From Azophilus sp965247035 (GTDB lineage: Bacteria > Pseudomonadota > Gammaproteobacteria > Pseudomonadales > Azotimanducaceae), in contig CBDFGJ010000003.1 of NCBI GenBank assembly GCA_965247035.1, positions 434,001-498,000 of the forward strand: DNA of 64,000 nt, given 5' to 3'. A program made the position numbers and the translations under genes. Numbering within the stretch: position 1 is the stretch's first letter; every line of letters begins with the position of its first letter. Below, one piece after another: positions 16,625-26,116 of this stretch. The notes below the pieces were generated by a model. That model was not told the DNA's origin. It ran no database searches and saw only the letters and a list, made by a program, of their open reading frames with translations.

Positions 16625-17218
16625 ATGGCGCGCACCCATGACCACGAAATCGTATCCATCTACCCATTTTCGGATGAAGAGGTGGATCAACTAATGACCC
16701 ACTCCACGGAGTGCGTTCTCATGTGGGCGACCAAGGATGGCTGGCCTGTTGGCGTCACCCACGCCTTTCTGTGGCATGAAGGCAAGGTCTGGCTCACGTT
16801 CGCCGTCCACCGGCACCGCGCCGTCGCCATTCGACGGGACAACCGAGTATCGGTGAACGTCAGCAGTAGCAGCTACCCGGCCGGCGCTTCGGAAGACCTG
16901 CCCGGCGGTGCCATCACCTTCAAGGGCACGGGCGAGTTCTTTGACGACGAGAAAACCAAGAAGTGGTTCTACACCGCTTTGTCCAAGAAGTTGAATCCAG
17001 GCAATCCCGAAGGCGAAGCCTTCTTCACCAATTTTCTGGATTCACCACTGCGCGTCATGCTCGCCATCACCCCGGTCAAGAAAATCATGTACAACGGCAA
17101 AAAGGCTCAAGCGCACATGGCTGGCGCCATTTCCGAGGACGAGCTCGGCGAGCGCCTGCCAGTGGATCAAGACCGCATGAACAAGGAGCGGGCGCAACGC
17201 GGGCTGCCGCCTCGGTAA
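16625..17218 (+). CDS. Pyridoxamine 5'-phosphate oxidase-fold (flavin-binding split barrel) protein
   Basis: 197 residues from ATG 16625, preceded by GGGAGG at suitable spacing. Longer upstream frames lack support. The sequence has the split-barrel pattern of F420/FMN-binding PNPOx-like proteins: T-E-C-V-L-M-W-A-T-K-D-G-W-P, then W-L-T-F-A-V-H-R-H-R-A-V-A-I-R-R-D-N-R-V-S-V-N-V, then a K-G-T-G-E-F segment. Such proteins bind FMN, F420 or haem-type ligands and reduce diverse substrates; the particular role is unknown. Confidence 0.72.
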   Translation: MARTHDHEIVSIYPFSDEEVDQLMTHSTECVLMWATKDGWPVGVTHAFLWHEGKVWLTFAVHRHRAVAIRRDNRVSVNVSSSSYPAGASEDLPGGAITFKGTGEFFDDEKTKKWFYTALSKKLNPGNPEGEAFFTNFLDSPLRVMLAITPVKKIMYNGKKAQAHMAGAISEDELGERLPVDQDRMNKERAQRGLPPR

Positions 17219-17449
17219 GCCTTGCCAACCCTTGGCCCCGCTAAGCCTTGGTTCTGTGCAGCCTCCTGTTAGCGTCTCCCGGCTCATGCGATGAAAAGCT
17301 CTTACCGGAGCTGCGTTCACGCTGCTTTCGATATGGGCTTTGGGCGCTCAGTCCCAAAACGTTGATTGGCCCGCCTATGGTGGTTCGCCCGGCGGCGGCC
17401 ACTACACTCAAGCAAGGCAAATCACGACGGCAAGCGCGGAACGGCGCGG

Positions 17450-17566
17450 CTTGAGCAATGCCAGCCTGTGGTGAGGCGGATCTTTGCTTGGTGTGAAGCG
17501 CAACTACAGGCGGGCCTGCTGTCTGATGATGCGCTGATCAAGGCGGTGAACGACACGCTGAAGCGC
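17450..17566 (+). pseudogene. Fragment resembling IS66 transposase C-terminal region
   Basis: A 39-codon stretch reads Q-P-V-V-R-R-I-F-A-W-C-E-A-Q-L then L-L-S-D-D-A-L-I-K-A-V-N-D-T-L-K-R. This is the spacing seen in the IS66 TnpC tail (helix with W and A-x-x-Y-A-L-N/K). Clear IS66 pieces occur at 19740-20432. The rest of 17219-17893 shows no gene. Identification is tentative. Confidence 0.4.
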
Positions 17567-17893
17567 CTTTGCACGGGTCGCAGACGGGAGATTCCCAGAG
17601 CCGGTTGCCTTGGCCGGGTCAATGGCGATCAACGCCCGCTCCGCTGTGCCAGTAGATGCGCAGCCAAGACGATCCAAAGGCTTCGCCGGAGAGCGGAATG
17701 CCAGCGCTGGCTCACCCGCTTTGCAGACCATCGGATGGCTCCGCTTCGATCTTGCGGCCCATCCGTCGGCCTTCTTGTAGCTGGAGCGCATTAGGTGCGC
17801 GGCCCGCCGGGGGTCAAGGGGCATAGGGTCGCGCTCCCTTCGATGGTGGCCGCGGCGTTTTCAACAGCGGCGCGGGCTTCTACAATCACGCCC

Positions 17894-18838
17894 ATGTCCG
17901 TAGCCGTTATCATCGTCAACTACAACAGCGCCGCGCTGCTCCAAAGGTGCGTGCAATGCTTGTCAGACCAGACATTGGCGCCTGACAAAGTGGTGATCGT
18001 GGACAATGCGTCGGATGACGCCTGTGCACCGATCACACTTGATGAGATTGGCAACGCGGACCTGCTCCGGTTGACTGACAACCTCGGTTACGGCGGCGCC
18101 ATCAATCGGGCGTTGGCGATGCTGGATGATATGGAATACGTCTGCTGCCTCAACCCTGACGCCTTTCCCGAACCTGCTTGGCTCGAAAACTTCGTTCGCG
18201 CCGCCGATAAACAGCCGGGTTGCGGCTCATTCGCATCCCTGATGCTGAAGTTCGACGAGCCAGGCATCGTAGATGGCGCCGGAGACGAACTTCATTTCAC
18301 CGGCATACCTAGGCGCAGATTTCACGGCAAGAGACTTGACGACCTTCGCATCAAGACGGAACCCGTGTTCAGCGCCTGTGCAGGCGCCGCCATGTATCGA
18401 ATGGCCGCATTGAAGGCGGTCGGCGGATTCGACGAAACCCTGTTCATGTACGTTGAAGATATCGATCTAGGTTTCCGTCTGCAACTAAGGGGCTATCCCT
18501 GCCTACTTGTCAGTGACGCGGTGGCGAACCACATCGGCTCGGCGACAACGGGAGAGCGAAGCGCCTTTTCCATCTATCACGGACACCGAAACCTAGTCTA
18601 CAGCTACATCAAGAACATGCCGCTGCCGTTGCTGCTTGCGACCCTTCCCGCGCATATCCTGGCGAATCTGTGGACTCTGTTGGTTTTTGCCTTCAAGGGC
18701 AGTTTCAAAAATATCTTGCGGGCCAAGCGGGACGCGCTGAGGATGCTGCCGGCCGCCGTCCGCGCTAGAAATCCGGGTGCGCAAACGGTGCGAACCATTT
18801 ATATATGGAGGCTGTTTCGGAAGTGTCCTTTCCTTTAA
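17894..18838 (+). CDS. GT2 glycosyltransferase, WbbL/rhamnosyltransferase-like
   Basis: 315 residues from ATG 17894 (M-S-V-A-V-I-I-V-N-Y-N-S); the frame is open further up, but the family starts here. GT2 landmarks are V-D-N-A-S-D-D-A, N-L-G-Y-G-G-A-I-N, L-N-P-D-A (DXD region), G-A-A-M-Y-R and F-M-Y-V-E-D-I-D-L-G-F-R. The pattern is typical of rhamnosyl-type transferases building O-antigen or related glycans. The C-terminus has a hydrophobic patch near 255-275. A cytoplasmic membrane-associated enzyme using a nucleotide sugar is expected. Confidence 0.88.
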   Translation: MSVAVIIVNYNSAALLQRCVQCLSDQTLAPDKVVIVDNASDDACAPITLDEIGNADLLRLTDNLGYGGAINRALAMLDDMEYVCCLNPDAFPEPAWLENFVRAADKQPGCGSFASLMLKFDEPGIVDGAGDELHFTGIPRRRFHGKRLDDLRIKTEPVFSACAGAAMYRMAALKAVGGFDETLFMYVEDIDLGFRLQLRGYPCLLVSDAVANHIGSATTGERSAFSIYHGHRNLVYSYIKNMPLPLLLATLPAHILANLWTLLVFAFKGSFKNILRAKRDALRMLPAAVRARNPGAQTVRTIYIWRLFRKCPFL

Positions 18839-18851
18839 AATTTTCTCACTA

Positions 18852-19712
18852 TTATATTTTAACTATCCAGAAGCTCCCCCCGCCAAAGCATCTGCCGTCT
18901 TGGTACGCCAACGCCTTCACTAACTCATCGTGCAAAAAATGAAACGCATAAGTACAACCGAATAACACTTCAAACCTGCTTGAATAAGTCAAAAGAAGCT
19001 GCAGTGCGTATTGCTCATTCCAGCTACGATTATCCTCCAGAACCCATTTTTTGGGATATTCGGCGGGCAGAAATATATCATGAAAATGAATGATGACACC
19101 CTTTTTAAGTATCGGCATTATTTCCAGCAGAAGGTAGTGGACATCGCTACCCGTTTTCATCACATGAGATGAATCTATAAACAAGATATCGCCTTCCTGC
19201 AAACGCAGGAACCTACTCCTCGGTATGTTCTGAACCTTCTCCACCACAAGCTCATTAAGACATAGGTTGCTGTCCTTAAGAAAGCTTCGAGGGAAAGGTT
19301 CGATGCAGGTTATAGAAGGACCATCAGTTCCCAACCTGTTTTTCACATCCGCCATCAGCAACGAGGAAAAACCAGACCCTACTTCAATAATCTTCCTAGG
19401 CTTGATTTGCATTAATGCGGCAAATAGGAATCTGGCGTCCAACCAACTAAACTGCGAATTTTGAGTGTAGAAAGCCAAATCACTTTGATCAGGGTCTCTA
19501 TGTTCGGGGTAGTCGTACTGACTGACGTATTTGGCCAGCCAGTTTCTAACGATACCCTTTTGTCTTTCGTGCTTGAAATCCAATCCTATAGGCAGCCTAG
19601 GGCTTTCCCGCCATAGCCGGTGCTTCCGGTCCATCAATTCATCGGGATTGACTATCGGTGAATAGAAGTGGCCCGCCGGATGCGACGTGGCAATTCCTTC
19701 GTGAGCGTTCAT
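18852..19712 (-). CDS. Class I SAM-dependent methyltransferase
   Basis: 286 residues. Motif I is K-I-I-E-V-G-S-G-F-S-S-L-L; C-I-E-P-F-P follows as motif II, then D-I-L-F-I-D-S-S-H-V and I-I-H-F-H-D-I-F-L-P. The H-D plus D-S-S-H arrangement is that of the Methyltransf_24-type group found in glycan and natural-product clusters. It probably modifies a sugar of the surface glycan. Convergent with the GT2 gene (13 bp apart). Substrate unknown. Confidence 0.82.
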   Translation of the reverse strand: MNAHEGIATSHPAGHFYSPIVNPDELMDRKHRLWRESPRLPIGLDFKHERQKGIVRNWLAKYVSQYDYPEHRDPDQSDLAFYTQNSQFSWLDARFLFAALMQIKPRKIIEVGSGFSSLLMADVKNRLGTDGPSITCIEPFPRSFLKDSNLCLNELVVEKVQNIPRSRFLRLQEGDILFIDSSHVMKTGSDVHYLLLEIMPILKKGVIIHFHDIFLPAEYPKKWVLEDNRSWNEQYALQLLLTYSSRFEVLFGCTYAFHFLHDELVKALAYQDGRCFGGGSFWIVKI

Positions 19713-19739
19713 TTCACCTCGTACTGATCGGCATCCGGG

Positions 19740-20432
19740 CCGGCGAGTTACGCCGCCGGGACCTCAGCCACTTCAACCGGCACGTCAGCATTGAAGCGCG
19801 GCCCCTGCGCCGTCATGCAATCATCAGCGCGCTGTTTCCTCGCCTTGCCACGCTGGATGGTTTGCGTTTGCTGGGCTTCAGCTGCACTCGGCGAGGCTTC
19901 GCTGAACAGATCAGCCAGCGGCAATTGATATGGATTGTCGACATCAACCCGGCCTTCCGAGGTGCTGCCAAAGAGCTGTTGTTCGAACCAGGAAATGCGC
20001 GCTTTGAGCTGCTTAATGGTCGTTAAAAGGTCATCGTAGGAAGGCTTGCGATCGGCGGATTGGACTTGTTGGGAAGGTGTCGATGACATGTGGCCATTGT
20101 AACGCAACACCCAGACTTTAGACCGAGTATTTCACGAAATGGATGGAGAAGCGGCGGGAAGACCCTGAAAACATAGGTGATTAAACCTTCATAACAAGAC
20201 ATTCCGACGTGACGGAATGCGACCAAACCTCGCTCCAATCTCCACCGACCTGCCGGGCCTAGCGGAACCGGGCTGCGGACAACCCCGATGCGGCCTGCGC
20301 ATCGACAATGGGCCGCCATTCAGTCGCGTTGCGATGAGTTCGGTGGGCCATGCTGATTGCTCCTGTGACAGTCGGCGCTAAAGTAGGCTGGAATCTCGGC
20401 CGTGGGAATGACGGTTCAGAATAACCGCTTAC
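19740..20432 (-). mobile_element. IS66-family element remnant
   Basis: GTAAGCGGTT at 20432-20423 (minus) matches the start of IS66 termini. AGGAG precedes ATG 20351 of a 30-codon TnpA-like opening (E-W-R-P-I-V-D-A-Q-A-A-S-G-L-S-A). TnpB is gone. 20087-19748 encodes the TnpC N-terminus: S-Y-D-D-L-L-T-T-I-K-Q-L-K-A-R-I then W-F-E-Q-Q-L-F-G. The catalytic part is absent. It lies between the methyltransferase and the 1176-aa gene. 20433-20778 shows no certain gene. Confidence 0.75.
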
Positions 20433-20778
20433 GATCGAGCTGTGCACATATCCGGATGCTGCGGCCAAGAACCGCAAAAAAGACCTCAACCGAAGCACTC
20501 ATGCAATATGCGGGCTAGCGAAAACAAATGGCGTATACTCTGATTCATCACGCTAACCAATGTTTTTGGGAATTGGGCAGATAATTGTGCAGATAACGTG
20601 GCCACCCCCTTGCGGAATTGTGCGGCGACGCTGGATGTCGGCGGCCTGTTCGATAGTGTTGGCGCCAAATCTGCGCCAGGCTAGCCTTTCCTTGCCCACC
20701 GATAGACCGAACCGGCAGGCCGAACGGGCTCGCCATGTAGTTGGCAAGCCGACCATCGCCATCTTGTTCGCCGCTTGG

Positions 20779-20806
20779 CATAGACGATGGTCTATGCGCT
20801 TATGAT
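20779..20806 (+). promoter_or_regulatory. Palindrome and -10-like box ahead of the 1176-aa gene
   Basis: CATAGAC-GATG-GTCTATG (20779-20796) is a perfect 7-bp inverted repeat directly before TATGAT (20801-20806), 36 bp ahead of ATG 20842. It would overlap the spacer or -35 region, as an operator does. No good -35 hexamer or Shine-Dalgarno is visible. Confidence 0.35.
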
Positions 20807-20841
20807 ACACTTACCAGCCCGCGTTAACCATTTTCGCTCCA

Positions 20842-23800
20842 ATGCCTAAGCAACTTGTTGTCATATTGGGCATGCACCGCTCCGGCACCAGCCTGATTGC
20901 CAAGAGTATCGAACTATTCAACTATTCCCTAGGTGACCATCTTATGCCGGCGGGAGACGACAATCCGAAAGGGTTCTGGGAAGACGTGGATCTAGTGGCC
21001 TTGAATGATAAGTTCCTCGGGAGCAATCTGGCGAGTTGGGAATCTCCGCTTTATGGTGATCGGCTGTCTGCTGAACTTGCTCTTGAGTTCCAAAACGATG
21101 CTCAGAAGTTTCTTGCTCACAAGCTTGCCAGCAGGAACAGACTTGCCATTAAGGATCCAAGGATGTGTGTCCTGATGGATTTCTGGTCGGCTCAATTTGC
21201 GCGGGCCCGCGTCAATGTAAAATACATCACGGTTTACAGGAATCCGCTGGATATTGCATGGTCGCTCGCGGCTCGAGACGGCATGGATATCGAACATGGC
21301 CTGCTGTTGGCATACCGATACAACCGTTTGCTTGCCGAATTTCTTGGCCTGGATGCCTTTGTGGTGGATTATGGGGAATTTATAGCCGAGCCTCGCAAAC
21401 AGCTTAAGCGCATTGGTGCTTACTTGGAAGCACCGGCCGATGACAACGCGGTCTCGGAATTTGTTGACAATTTTGTTGATCCGGATCTTTGCCATCATCG
21501 ACACGAGGGGTCAGATTCAGGTATTGCCCCTGTTGCCGGCGTCTCGGAGGCAATGCTCGACCTTTCAAGCCGAATGAGCAAGTTATCCAAGGACGAGCCA
21601 AGCTCGCTATCCGATCACGTTGAGGACTTCCCGAAAGCCATGGAGATGGCCAGCCGAAGTTTATACGTCCTTCAAGTACAACGGGATTTTAAACAAAAAC
21701 AACGTTTGACGGCACACATAAACGAGCTGTTGGCTGGGCGCGATCAGGAGTTGCTGACCAAGAACCAGCACATCCGCGCACTGAAAATAGACGTCGAGGA
21801 CCTAGTTGGGGACGTTGCCCGGGCGAACGAGGTGCTGGCCGAGCGCGGTCAGGATTTGCTGACCAAGAACCAGCACATCCACGCACTGAAAATAGACGTC
21901 GAGGACCTAGTCGGGGACGTCGCCCGGGCGAGCGAGGTGCTGGCCGAGCGCGATCGGGAGTTGCTGACCAAGAACCAGCACATCCAGGCACTGAAAATAG
22001 ACGTCGATAGCTTGGTCGAGAACATCGCCCAAGCGAACGAGGTGTTGGCCGAGCGCGACCGGGAGCTGCATCACCTTAGGGATGTCCTGACATCCGTCTC
22101 CTTTCGTTTGGGCAGGGCATTAACCTATCCGCTCAGAAAACCCATCACGAAATTTGTTCTGCCTGCATTGCAAGGCAGTCCTGCCGGCCTGGCGCTGATC
22201 CGACTCCTTAGAACATGCCTTGCAACTCCGGTTAACGCATTGAAACTCATGTCGTGGCGACGGATTCAAAACTTTTTTCTTTTGATGACCCGCCGGCGGG
22301 ACTTGATCAGGGATGTCTCCGGCAACTACCAGGTGATGTTGACTGATCGTCCGGACGATGAACCAGTCCAAGCGCACCGGATTATGAACCATGAGAAGAC
22401 CTTATCCAAACTGCGGTTCACGCAGGCAGCCGAGCCTGTCGTGTCTGTCGTCATTCCCGTCTACAACCAGATTGACTACACGCTGAGATGCCTTGAATCG
22501 ATTCATCAACATTTGCCAAAAGTCCCCATTGAGATCATCGTTGCAGACGATTGCTCAACTGACGCAACGCAGACGATACTTGAGCGGATAGAGGGCATTC
22601 GCATCATTCGCCAGGAGGAGAACCTTGGCTTTCTGCGTTCCTGCAATCGCGCGGTGGAATTTTGCCAAGGTGAATTTGTCTGTCTGCTGAATAACGACAC
22701 CCTGGTCAAGCCTGAATGGCTGGATGCCCTCGTTCAAACCCTCAGGCAGAATCATGAGGTCGGGCTGGTGGGTTCAAAGCTGCTATACCCCGATGGCAGT
22801 CTGCAAGAAGCAGGCGGCATTATCTGGCAAGATGGGTCTGGTTGGAATTATGGTCGGCATAAGGACCCAGAGGCCCCCGAGTATAACTATCTGAGAGAAG
22901 TCGATTACGTCTCAGGCGCTGCGATCCTGTTTCCTAGACAATTGTTCTTCGACGCGGGCAGGTTTGATGAACAATTCGCACCCGCTTACTACGAGGACAC
23001 CGACCTTGCCTTCACGATAAGACATCTGGGCAAAAAGGTCATGTTTCAGCCTAGGTCTCTAGTCGTGCATTTCGAAGGCCAATCCCATGGCACCCACGAG
23101 CAAGCTGGCGTTAAGAAGCACCAGATTGTAAACAGGGAAAAATTCCGCAAAAAATGGCAGGACGTGCTTGATAGCAAGCATTGGAATAACGAGACAGAGC
23201 TTTACGTTGCCCGTGAACGCGCCGCTGGCAAAACGAAAGTCCTGGTGATTGACCACCATATTCCGTGTTTCGATCAGGACGCCGGGTCAAGATCGACCTA
23301 CCAATATCTTAAGCTGCTTGTCAAAACGGGTTGCAATGTCAAGTTTATCGGAGACAACTACTATCGGCATGAACCCTATACATCAGCACTGCAAGCAATG
23401 GGTATTGAGGTTCTTTATGGCAATTACTATCAAAAAAATTGGAAGCGGTGGATAAGATCTCATTCGCGCCATTTCGATGTCATCTATTTGATGCGCCCGC
23501 ACATTGCCGAGCGATACATCGATGTCATCAATAAGCTTAACCCGAGACCCAGAACAATATATTTCGGACACGACCTGCACTACTTGCGGTTGCGGCGTCA
23601 GTACGAACTGGAAAAAGACAGAAATCTGCTTAAGGAGATGAAGGCTTGGGAAAAAAAAGAGCTGGCGCTCTTCAGCAAGTTCGACGTTGTTTACTACCCC
23701 TCGCAAGTCGAGGTTGACGAGATTAGATCCAGAAACAAAAAAGTTTTCGTGAAGGCGATCCCATTGTACGTTTTCGAGGAGTTCAACACAGTCAACACCA

Positions 23801-24372
23801 ATTTCCTAGATCGTCATGGATTGCTCTTCGTTGGGGGCTACAACCATCCGCCTAATACGGATGGTTTGAAATGGTTTGTGGACCGTGTGTTTCCCCGGAT
23901 AACCGAACGTTTTCCTGATCTTCAGTTGCATGTTGTAGGTTCCAATATGCCCAAGGCAGTCAGAGAATCCGCTTCAGAGAAGGTTCTGATTAGAGGTTTC
24001 CTCTCCGACAAGGAGCTAGATGCGCTGTATCAGCAGGTACGTCTGAGTGTCGTACCGCTGCGCTTTGGCGCCGGCGTCAAGGGCAAGGTACTAGAAGCTC
24101 TTCTCAAGGGAGTACCCGTAGTGACGACGGACATAGGCGCGGAGGGAATTCCGGATGCGGCAGAAGTGATGCGCATCGCCAATGGAGAAGAAAAGATGGC
24201 ACAGGCAGTGATGGATCTCTACGAAGATACGGAATCGCTGGGCTTACTTTCTCATAAAGGCAGGGAAATGGTCAGACGGAATTTCAGTCCAGATGCGGCG
24301 CTAAAGGTGATAGCCGAGGATTTTCTGCTCAAAGCTTCATGCAAGATTGGAACGTCGCTAAATACCCCCTAA
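20842..24372 (+). CDS. Sulfotransferase - coiled coil - GT2 - GT4 multidomain glycan enzyme
   Basis: 1176 residues. The N-terminus has the PAPS-binding loop of sulfotransferases (L-G-M-H-R-S-G-T-S-L, residues 8-17) and I-K-D-P-R-M. Residues about 290-410 are a coiled coil built from 35-residue repeats. From about 530 comes a GT2 domain (V-S-V-V-I-P-V-Y-N, A-D-D-C-S-T-D, L-L-N-N-D-T, Y-Y-E-D-T-D-L). The C-terminal third is a GT4-like glycosyltransferase (F-V-G-G-Y-N-H-P-P-N, R-F-G-A-G-V-K-G-K-V-L-E-A). It may extend and sulfate a surface glycan in one polypeptide. It meets the thymidine-kinase/methyltransferase gene tail to tail (4-bp overlap). Confidence 0.88.
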   Translation: MPKQLVVILGMHRSGTSLIAKSIELFNYSLGDHLMPAGDDNPKGFWEDVDLVALNDKFLGSNLASWESPLYGDRLSAELALEFQNDAQKFLAHKLASRNRLAIKDPRMCVLMDFWSAQFARARVNVKYITVYRNPLDIAWSLAARDGMDIEHGLLLAYRYNRLLAEFLGLDAFVVDYGEFIAEPRKQLKRIGAYLEAPADDNAVSEFVDNFVDPDLCHHRHEGSDSGIAPVAGVSEAMLDLSSRMSKLSKDEPSSLSDHVEDFPKAMEMASRSLYVLQVQRDFKQKQRLTAHINELLAGRDQELLTKNQHIRALKIDVEDLVGDVARANEVLAERGQDLLTKNQHIHALKIDVEDLVGDVARASEVLAERDRELLTKNQHIQALKIDVDSLVENIAQANEVLAERDRELHHLRDVLTSVSFRLGRALTYPLRKPITKFVLPALQGSPAGLALIRLLRTCLATPVNALKLMSWRRIQNFFLLMTRRRDLIRDVSGNYQVMLTDRPDDEPVQAHRIMNHEKTLSKLRFTQAAEPVVSVVIPVYNQIDYTLRCLESIHQHLPKVPIEIIVADDCSTDATQTILERIEGIRIIRQEENLGFLRSCNRAVEFCQGEFVCLLNNDTLVKPEWLDALVQTLRQNHEVGLVGSKLLYPDGSLQEAGGIIWQDGSGWNYGRHKDPEAPEYNYLREVDYVSGAAILFPRQLFFDAGRFDEQFAPAYYEDTDLAFTIRHLGKKVMFQPRSLVVHFEGQSHGTHEQAGVKKHQIVNREKFRKKWQDVLDSKHWNNETELYVARERAAGKTKVLVIDHHIPCFDQDAGSRSTYQYLKLLVKTGCNVKFIGDNYYRHEPYTSALQAMGIEVLYGNYYQKNWKRWIRSHSRHFDVIYLMRPHIAERYIDVINKLNPRPRTIYFGHDLHYLRLRRQYELEKDRNLLKEMKAWEKKELALFSKFDVVYYPSQVEVDEIRSRNKKVFVKAIPLYVFEEFNTVNTNFLDRHGLLFVGGYNHPPNTDGLKWFVDRVFPRITERFPDLQLHVVGSNMPKAVRESASEKVLIRGFLSDKELDALYQQVRLSVVPLRFGAGVKGKVLEALLKGVPVVTTDIGAEGIPDAAEVMRIANGEEKMAQAVMDLYEDTESLGLLSHKGREMVRRNFSPDAALKVIAEDFLLKASCKIGTSLNTP
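21751..22065 (+). repeat. Three tandem 105-bp in-frame coding repeats
   Basis: Units begin at 21751, 21856 and 21961, each TTGCTGACCAAGAACCAGCA..., coding L-L-T-K-N-Q-H-I-x-A-L-K-I-D-V and a heptad-like tail. Units 1 and 2 are nearly identical; unit 3 diverges in its second half. They lengthen the coiled-coil spacer between sulfotransferase and GT2 domains without breaking frame. Confidence 0.92.
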
Positions 24373-25958
24373 CTGAAAGACAACTCTTCCAGAACAAAGC
24401 CCAAATCTCGACCGTCTATATCGGTCTGGACCGGCGTCGATGAGGATACGGAGAGCCGGAATGTCTTTCCTGCAGGTAAGGCTTCCGCGGCAGTGATGAA
24501 AAATGACCCGCTTAATTCACACAATCTGGCCAACTCCCGGCCATCAATACTCAGGACCATGTCAGTTGGCTGATCTCCGTTACGCCAGCCTGCAAGCCCC
24601 ACCTGGCTGATTGGCTGCTTGCATCTTAGCCAGACTTCAAACTCCGCACTCGCCCAAGCATCCTCCCAAAAATCCGTCTCAGCTGATACTTGGCATACCA
24701 AGGCGGAATTGAACGGACGCCCACGAAAGGGGTTCGACGTCGGGACCTCCTTGAACCCGACAAAGATATCGCGCCATATACCGTTTTCTCCCGCAGGATG
24801 AACCTCGATGGCAGCAAATTCGCCCGAATCCTCCATCGTCTTGAGCACCCAGTCTTTGTCGATCATGGGGGCGTCGGGAATACGGTCGCTGTAGATCTTC
24901 TCGCTGGTGCAGCCCATCTCGACAACAGCCACATGGCGGGTGTTCCTGAAAAGCGCCGCAAAGCACTCCTCACCGGCAGCATAGCCTTTTTGCGCCATTA
25001 GCCACTGTATGGTGGCGAACGTCGAGGTCACATCATATTGGTCGTCCGTTTGCGTCATATAGTCATGGGCATCGGCCTGAAGGTAGCGTATCCCGTGCCC
25101 CCTCAGTCTTGACAGTCGCGTCGCCCAGTCAATCAAGTCAGGTGCGACATCGACGCCTGTCGATCTGAAACCATGATCGTGCATTCCTTCGGCGAAGAAG
25201 CCGCAGCAGCAGCCAAGGTCAAGATAGGTGGGCTGCGCGACCGGGTCACGCATCAAGGACAGCACCGCGTTTGAACGCTTGGCCGCTTGCAAAACAATTT
25301 TCAGTCGCGCCTGCGAGTCACCGCGCACTAGCTGCCATCCGGCCATATCGACGCCATAGAACGGCTGGTAGGTATGTAGTTCACCTGGAAAGGGTTTCGC
25401 TGCTTTGACTTCACCTAGCAGTTGTTCAATTTCAGAGTCCATCCTTTCGTCATGGCATTGTCGGCACAGATGCTCTGGGGACGTCATGCTGTTGCCGTAA
25501 ACGACCTTGACCGCGTTGCGTTTGCCACAGCGACAATCGACTTCAAAATGATGGCGTCGACAGTTTCCGGCCAGTTCGCTCAGATGGCTGTCCGACGGAT
25601 TCCCGACAAACACATCGACACCACGACGCCCGGCGGCAGACCAAGCTTTGGCAATTTCCGGCTGAAAGAAATGCGCCTCGTCAAAAACAGCCAATGCGCC
25701 TGCTCTTGTCTTATTCAGAATTTTGACTGCTTCCTCTGTATTGCATACATGATCGATCTCGCATGACAGGGACGGATTACGGCATCCCATCATGCCCCCG
25801 ACGCGCACGTTGGGACGTTGGGTCAGTTCTTCATGTTCAGACGAAAGAAACACTATGACTTCGTCGCCGGCGCCTTTTCTGGCTTGGACCTGCTTGATGA
25901 TGGCGCTGGTTTTGCCCGTTGCCGGCAATCCTGTGTATATCTCAACAGCCACGTTCAC
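24369..25958 (-). CDS. Thymidine-kinase-like P-loop protein fused to a SAM methyltransferase
   Basis: 529 residues. Residues 1-175 look like a type II thymidine kinase: P-loop G-L-P-A-T-G-K-T (10-17), Walker B F-D-E-A-H-F-F (92-98), and a Zn lasso with C142, C144, C165 and C168. From about 200 a class I methyltransferase follows, with Y-L-D-L-G-C-C-C-G-F-F (245-255) and T-G-V-D-V-A. The last ~110 residues look like a beta-sandwich. The domain order is odd; a kinase acting on a sugar or nucleotide and a coupled methylation, or a glycan chain-end modifier, are possibilities. It sits in the same direction after the Wzm/Wzt exporter genes, which hints at terminal modification of an exported polysaccharide (inference). 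Confidence 0.75.
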   Translation of the reverse strand: MNVAVEIYTGLPATGKTSAIIKQVQARKGAGDEVIVFLSSEHEELTQRPNVRVGGMMGCRNPSLSCEIDHVCNTEEAVKILNKTRAGALAVFDEAHFFQPEIAKAWSAAGRRGVDVFVGNPSDSHLSELAGNCRRHHFEVDCRCGKRNAVKVVYGNSMTSPEHLCRQCHDERMDSEIEQLLGEVKAAKPFPGELHTYQPFYGVDMAGWQLVRGDSQARLKIVLQAAKRSNAVLSLMRDPVAQPTYLDLGCCCGFFAEGMHDHGFRSTGVDVAPDLIDWATRLSRLRGHGIRYLQADAHDYMTQTDDQYDVTSTFATIQWLMAQKGYAAGEECFAALFRNTRHVAVVEMGCTSEKIYSDRIPDAPMIDKDWVLKTMEDSGEFAAIEVHPAGENGIWRDIFVGFKEVPTSNPFRGRPFNSALVCQVSAETDFWEDAWASAEFEVWLRCKQPISQVGLAGWRNGDQPTDMVLSIDGRELARLCELSGSFFITAAEALPAGKTFRLSVSSSTPVQTDIDGRDLGFVLEELSFS

Positions 25959-26116
25959 ATCCGTTTTCGACCGGGGCGGAGTTTATCAGCAACTTGCTCG
26001 GGCGTTAAATCACGCAAATCCTGCAGCGAAGTTCTGCCTCTCCCTCATTCCGGCCCCGCCGAACACCGCCATGAGCAGGGCGGCGGGCTGGCGCTTACGA
26101 TAGCAGCGCCTGCCGG

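Noticed and set aside
17366..17794. A 142-codon plus frame after the flavoprotein gene
   Set aside because: Only about 39 codons resemble IS66; the remainder has no start support or family.
21751..22065. CRISPR-like tandem repeats
   Set aside because: Units are 105 bp without spacers and are in frame inside a coding coiled coil.
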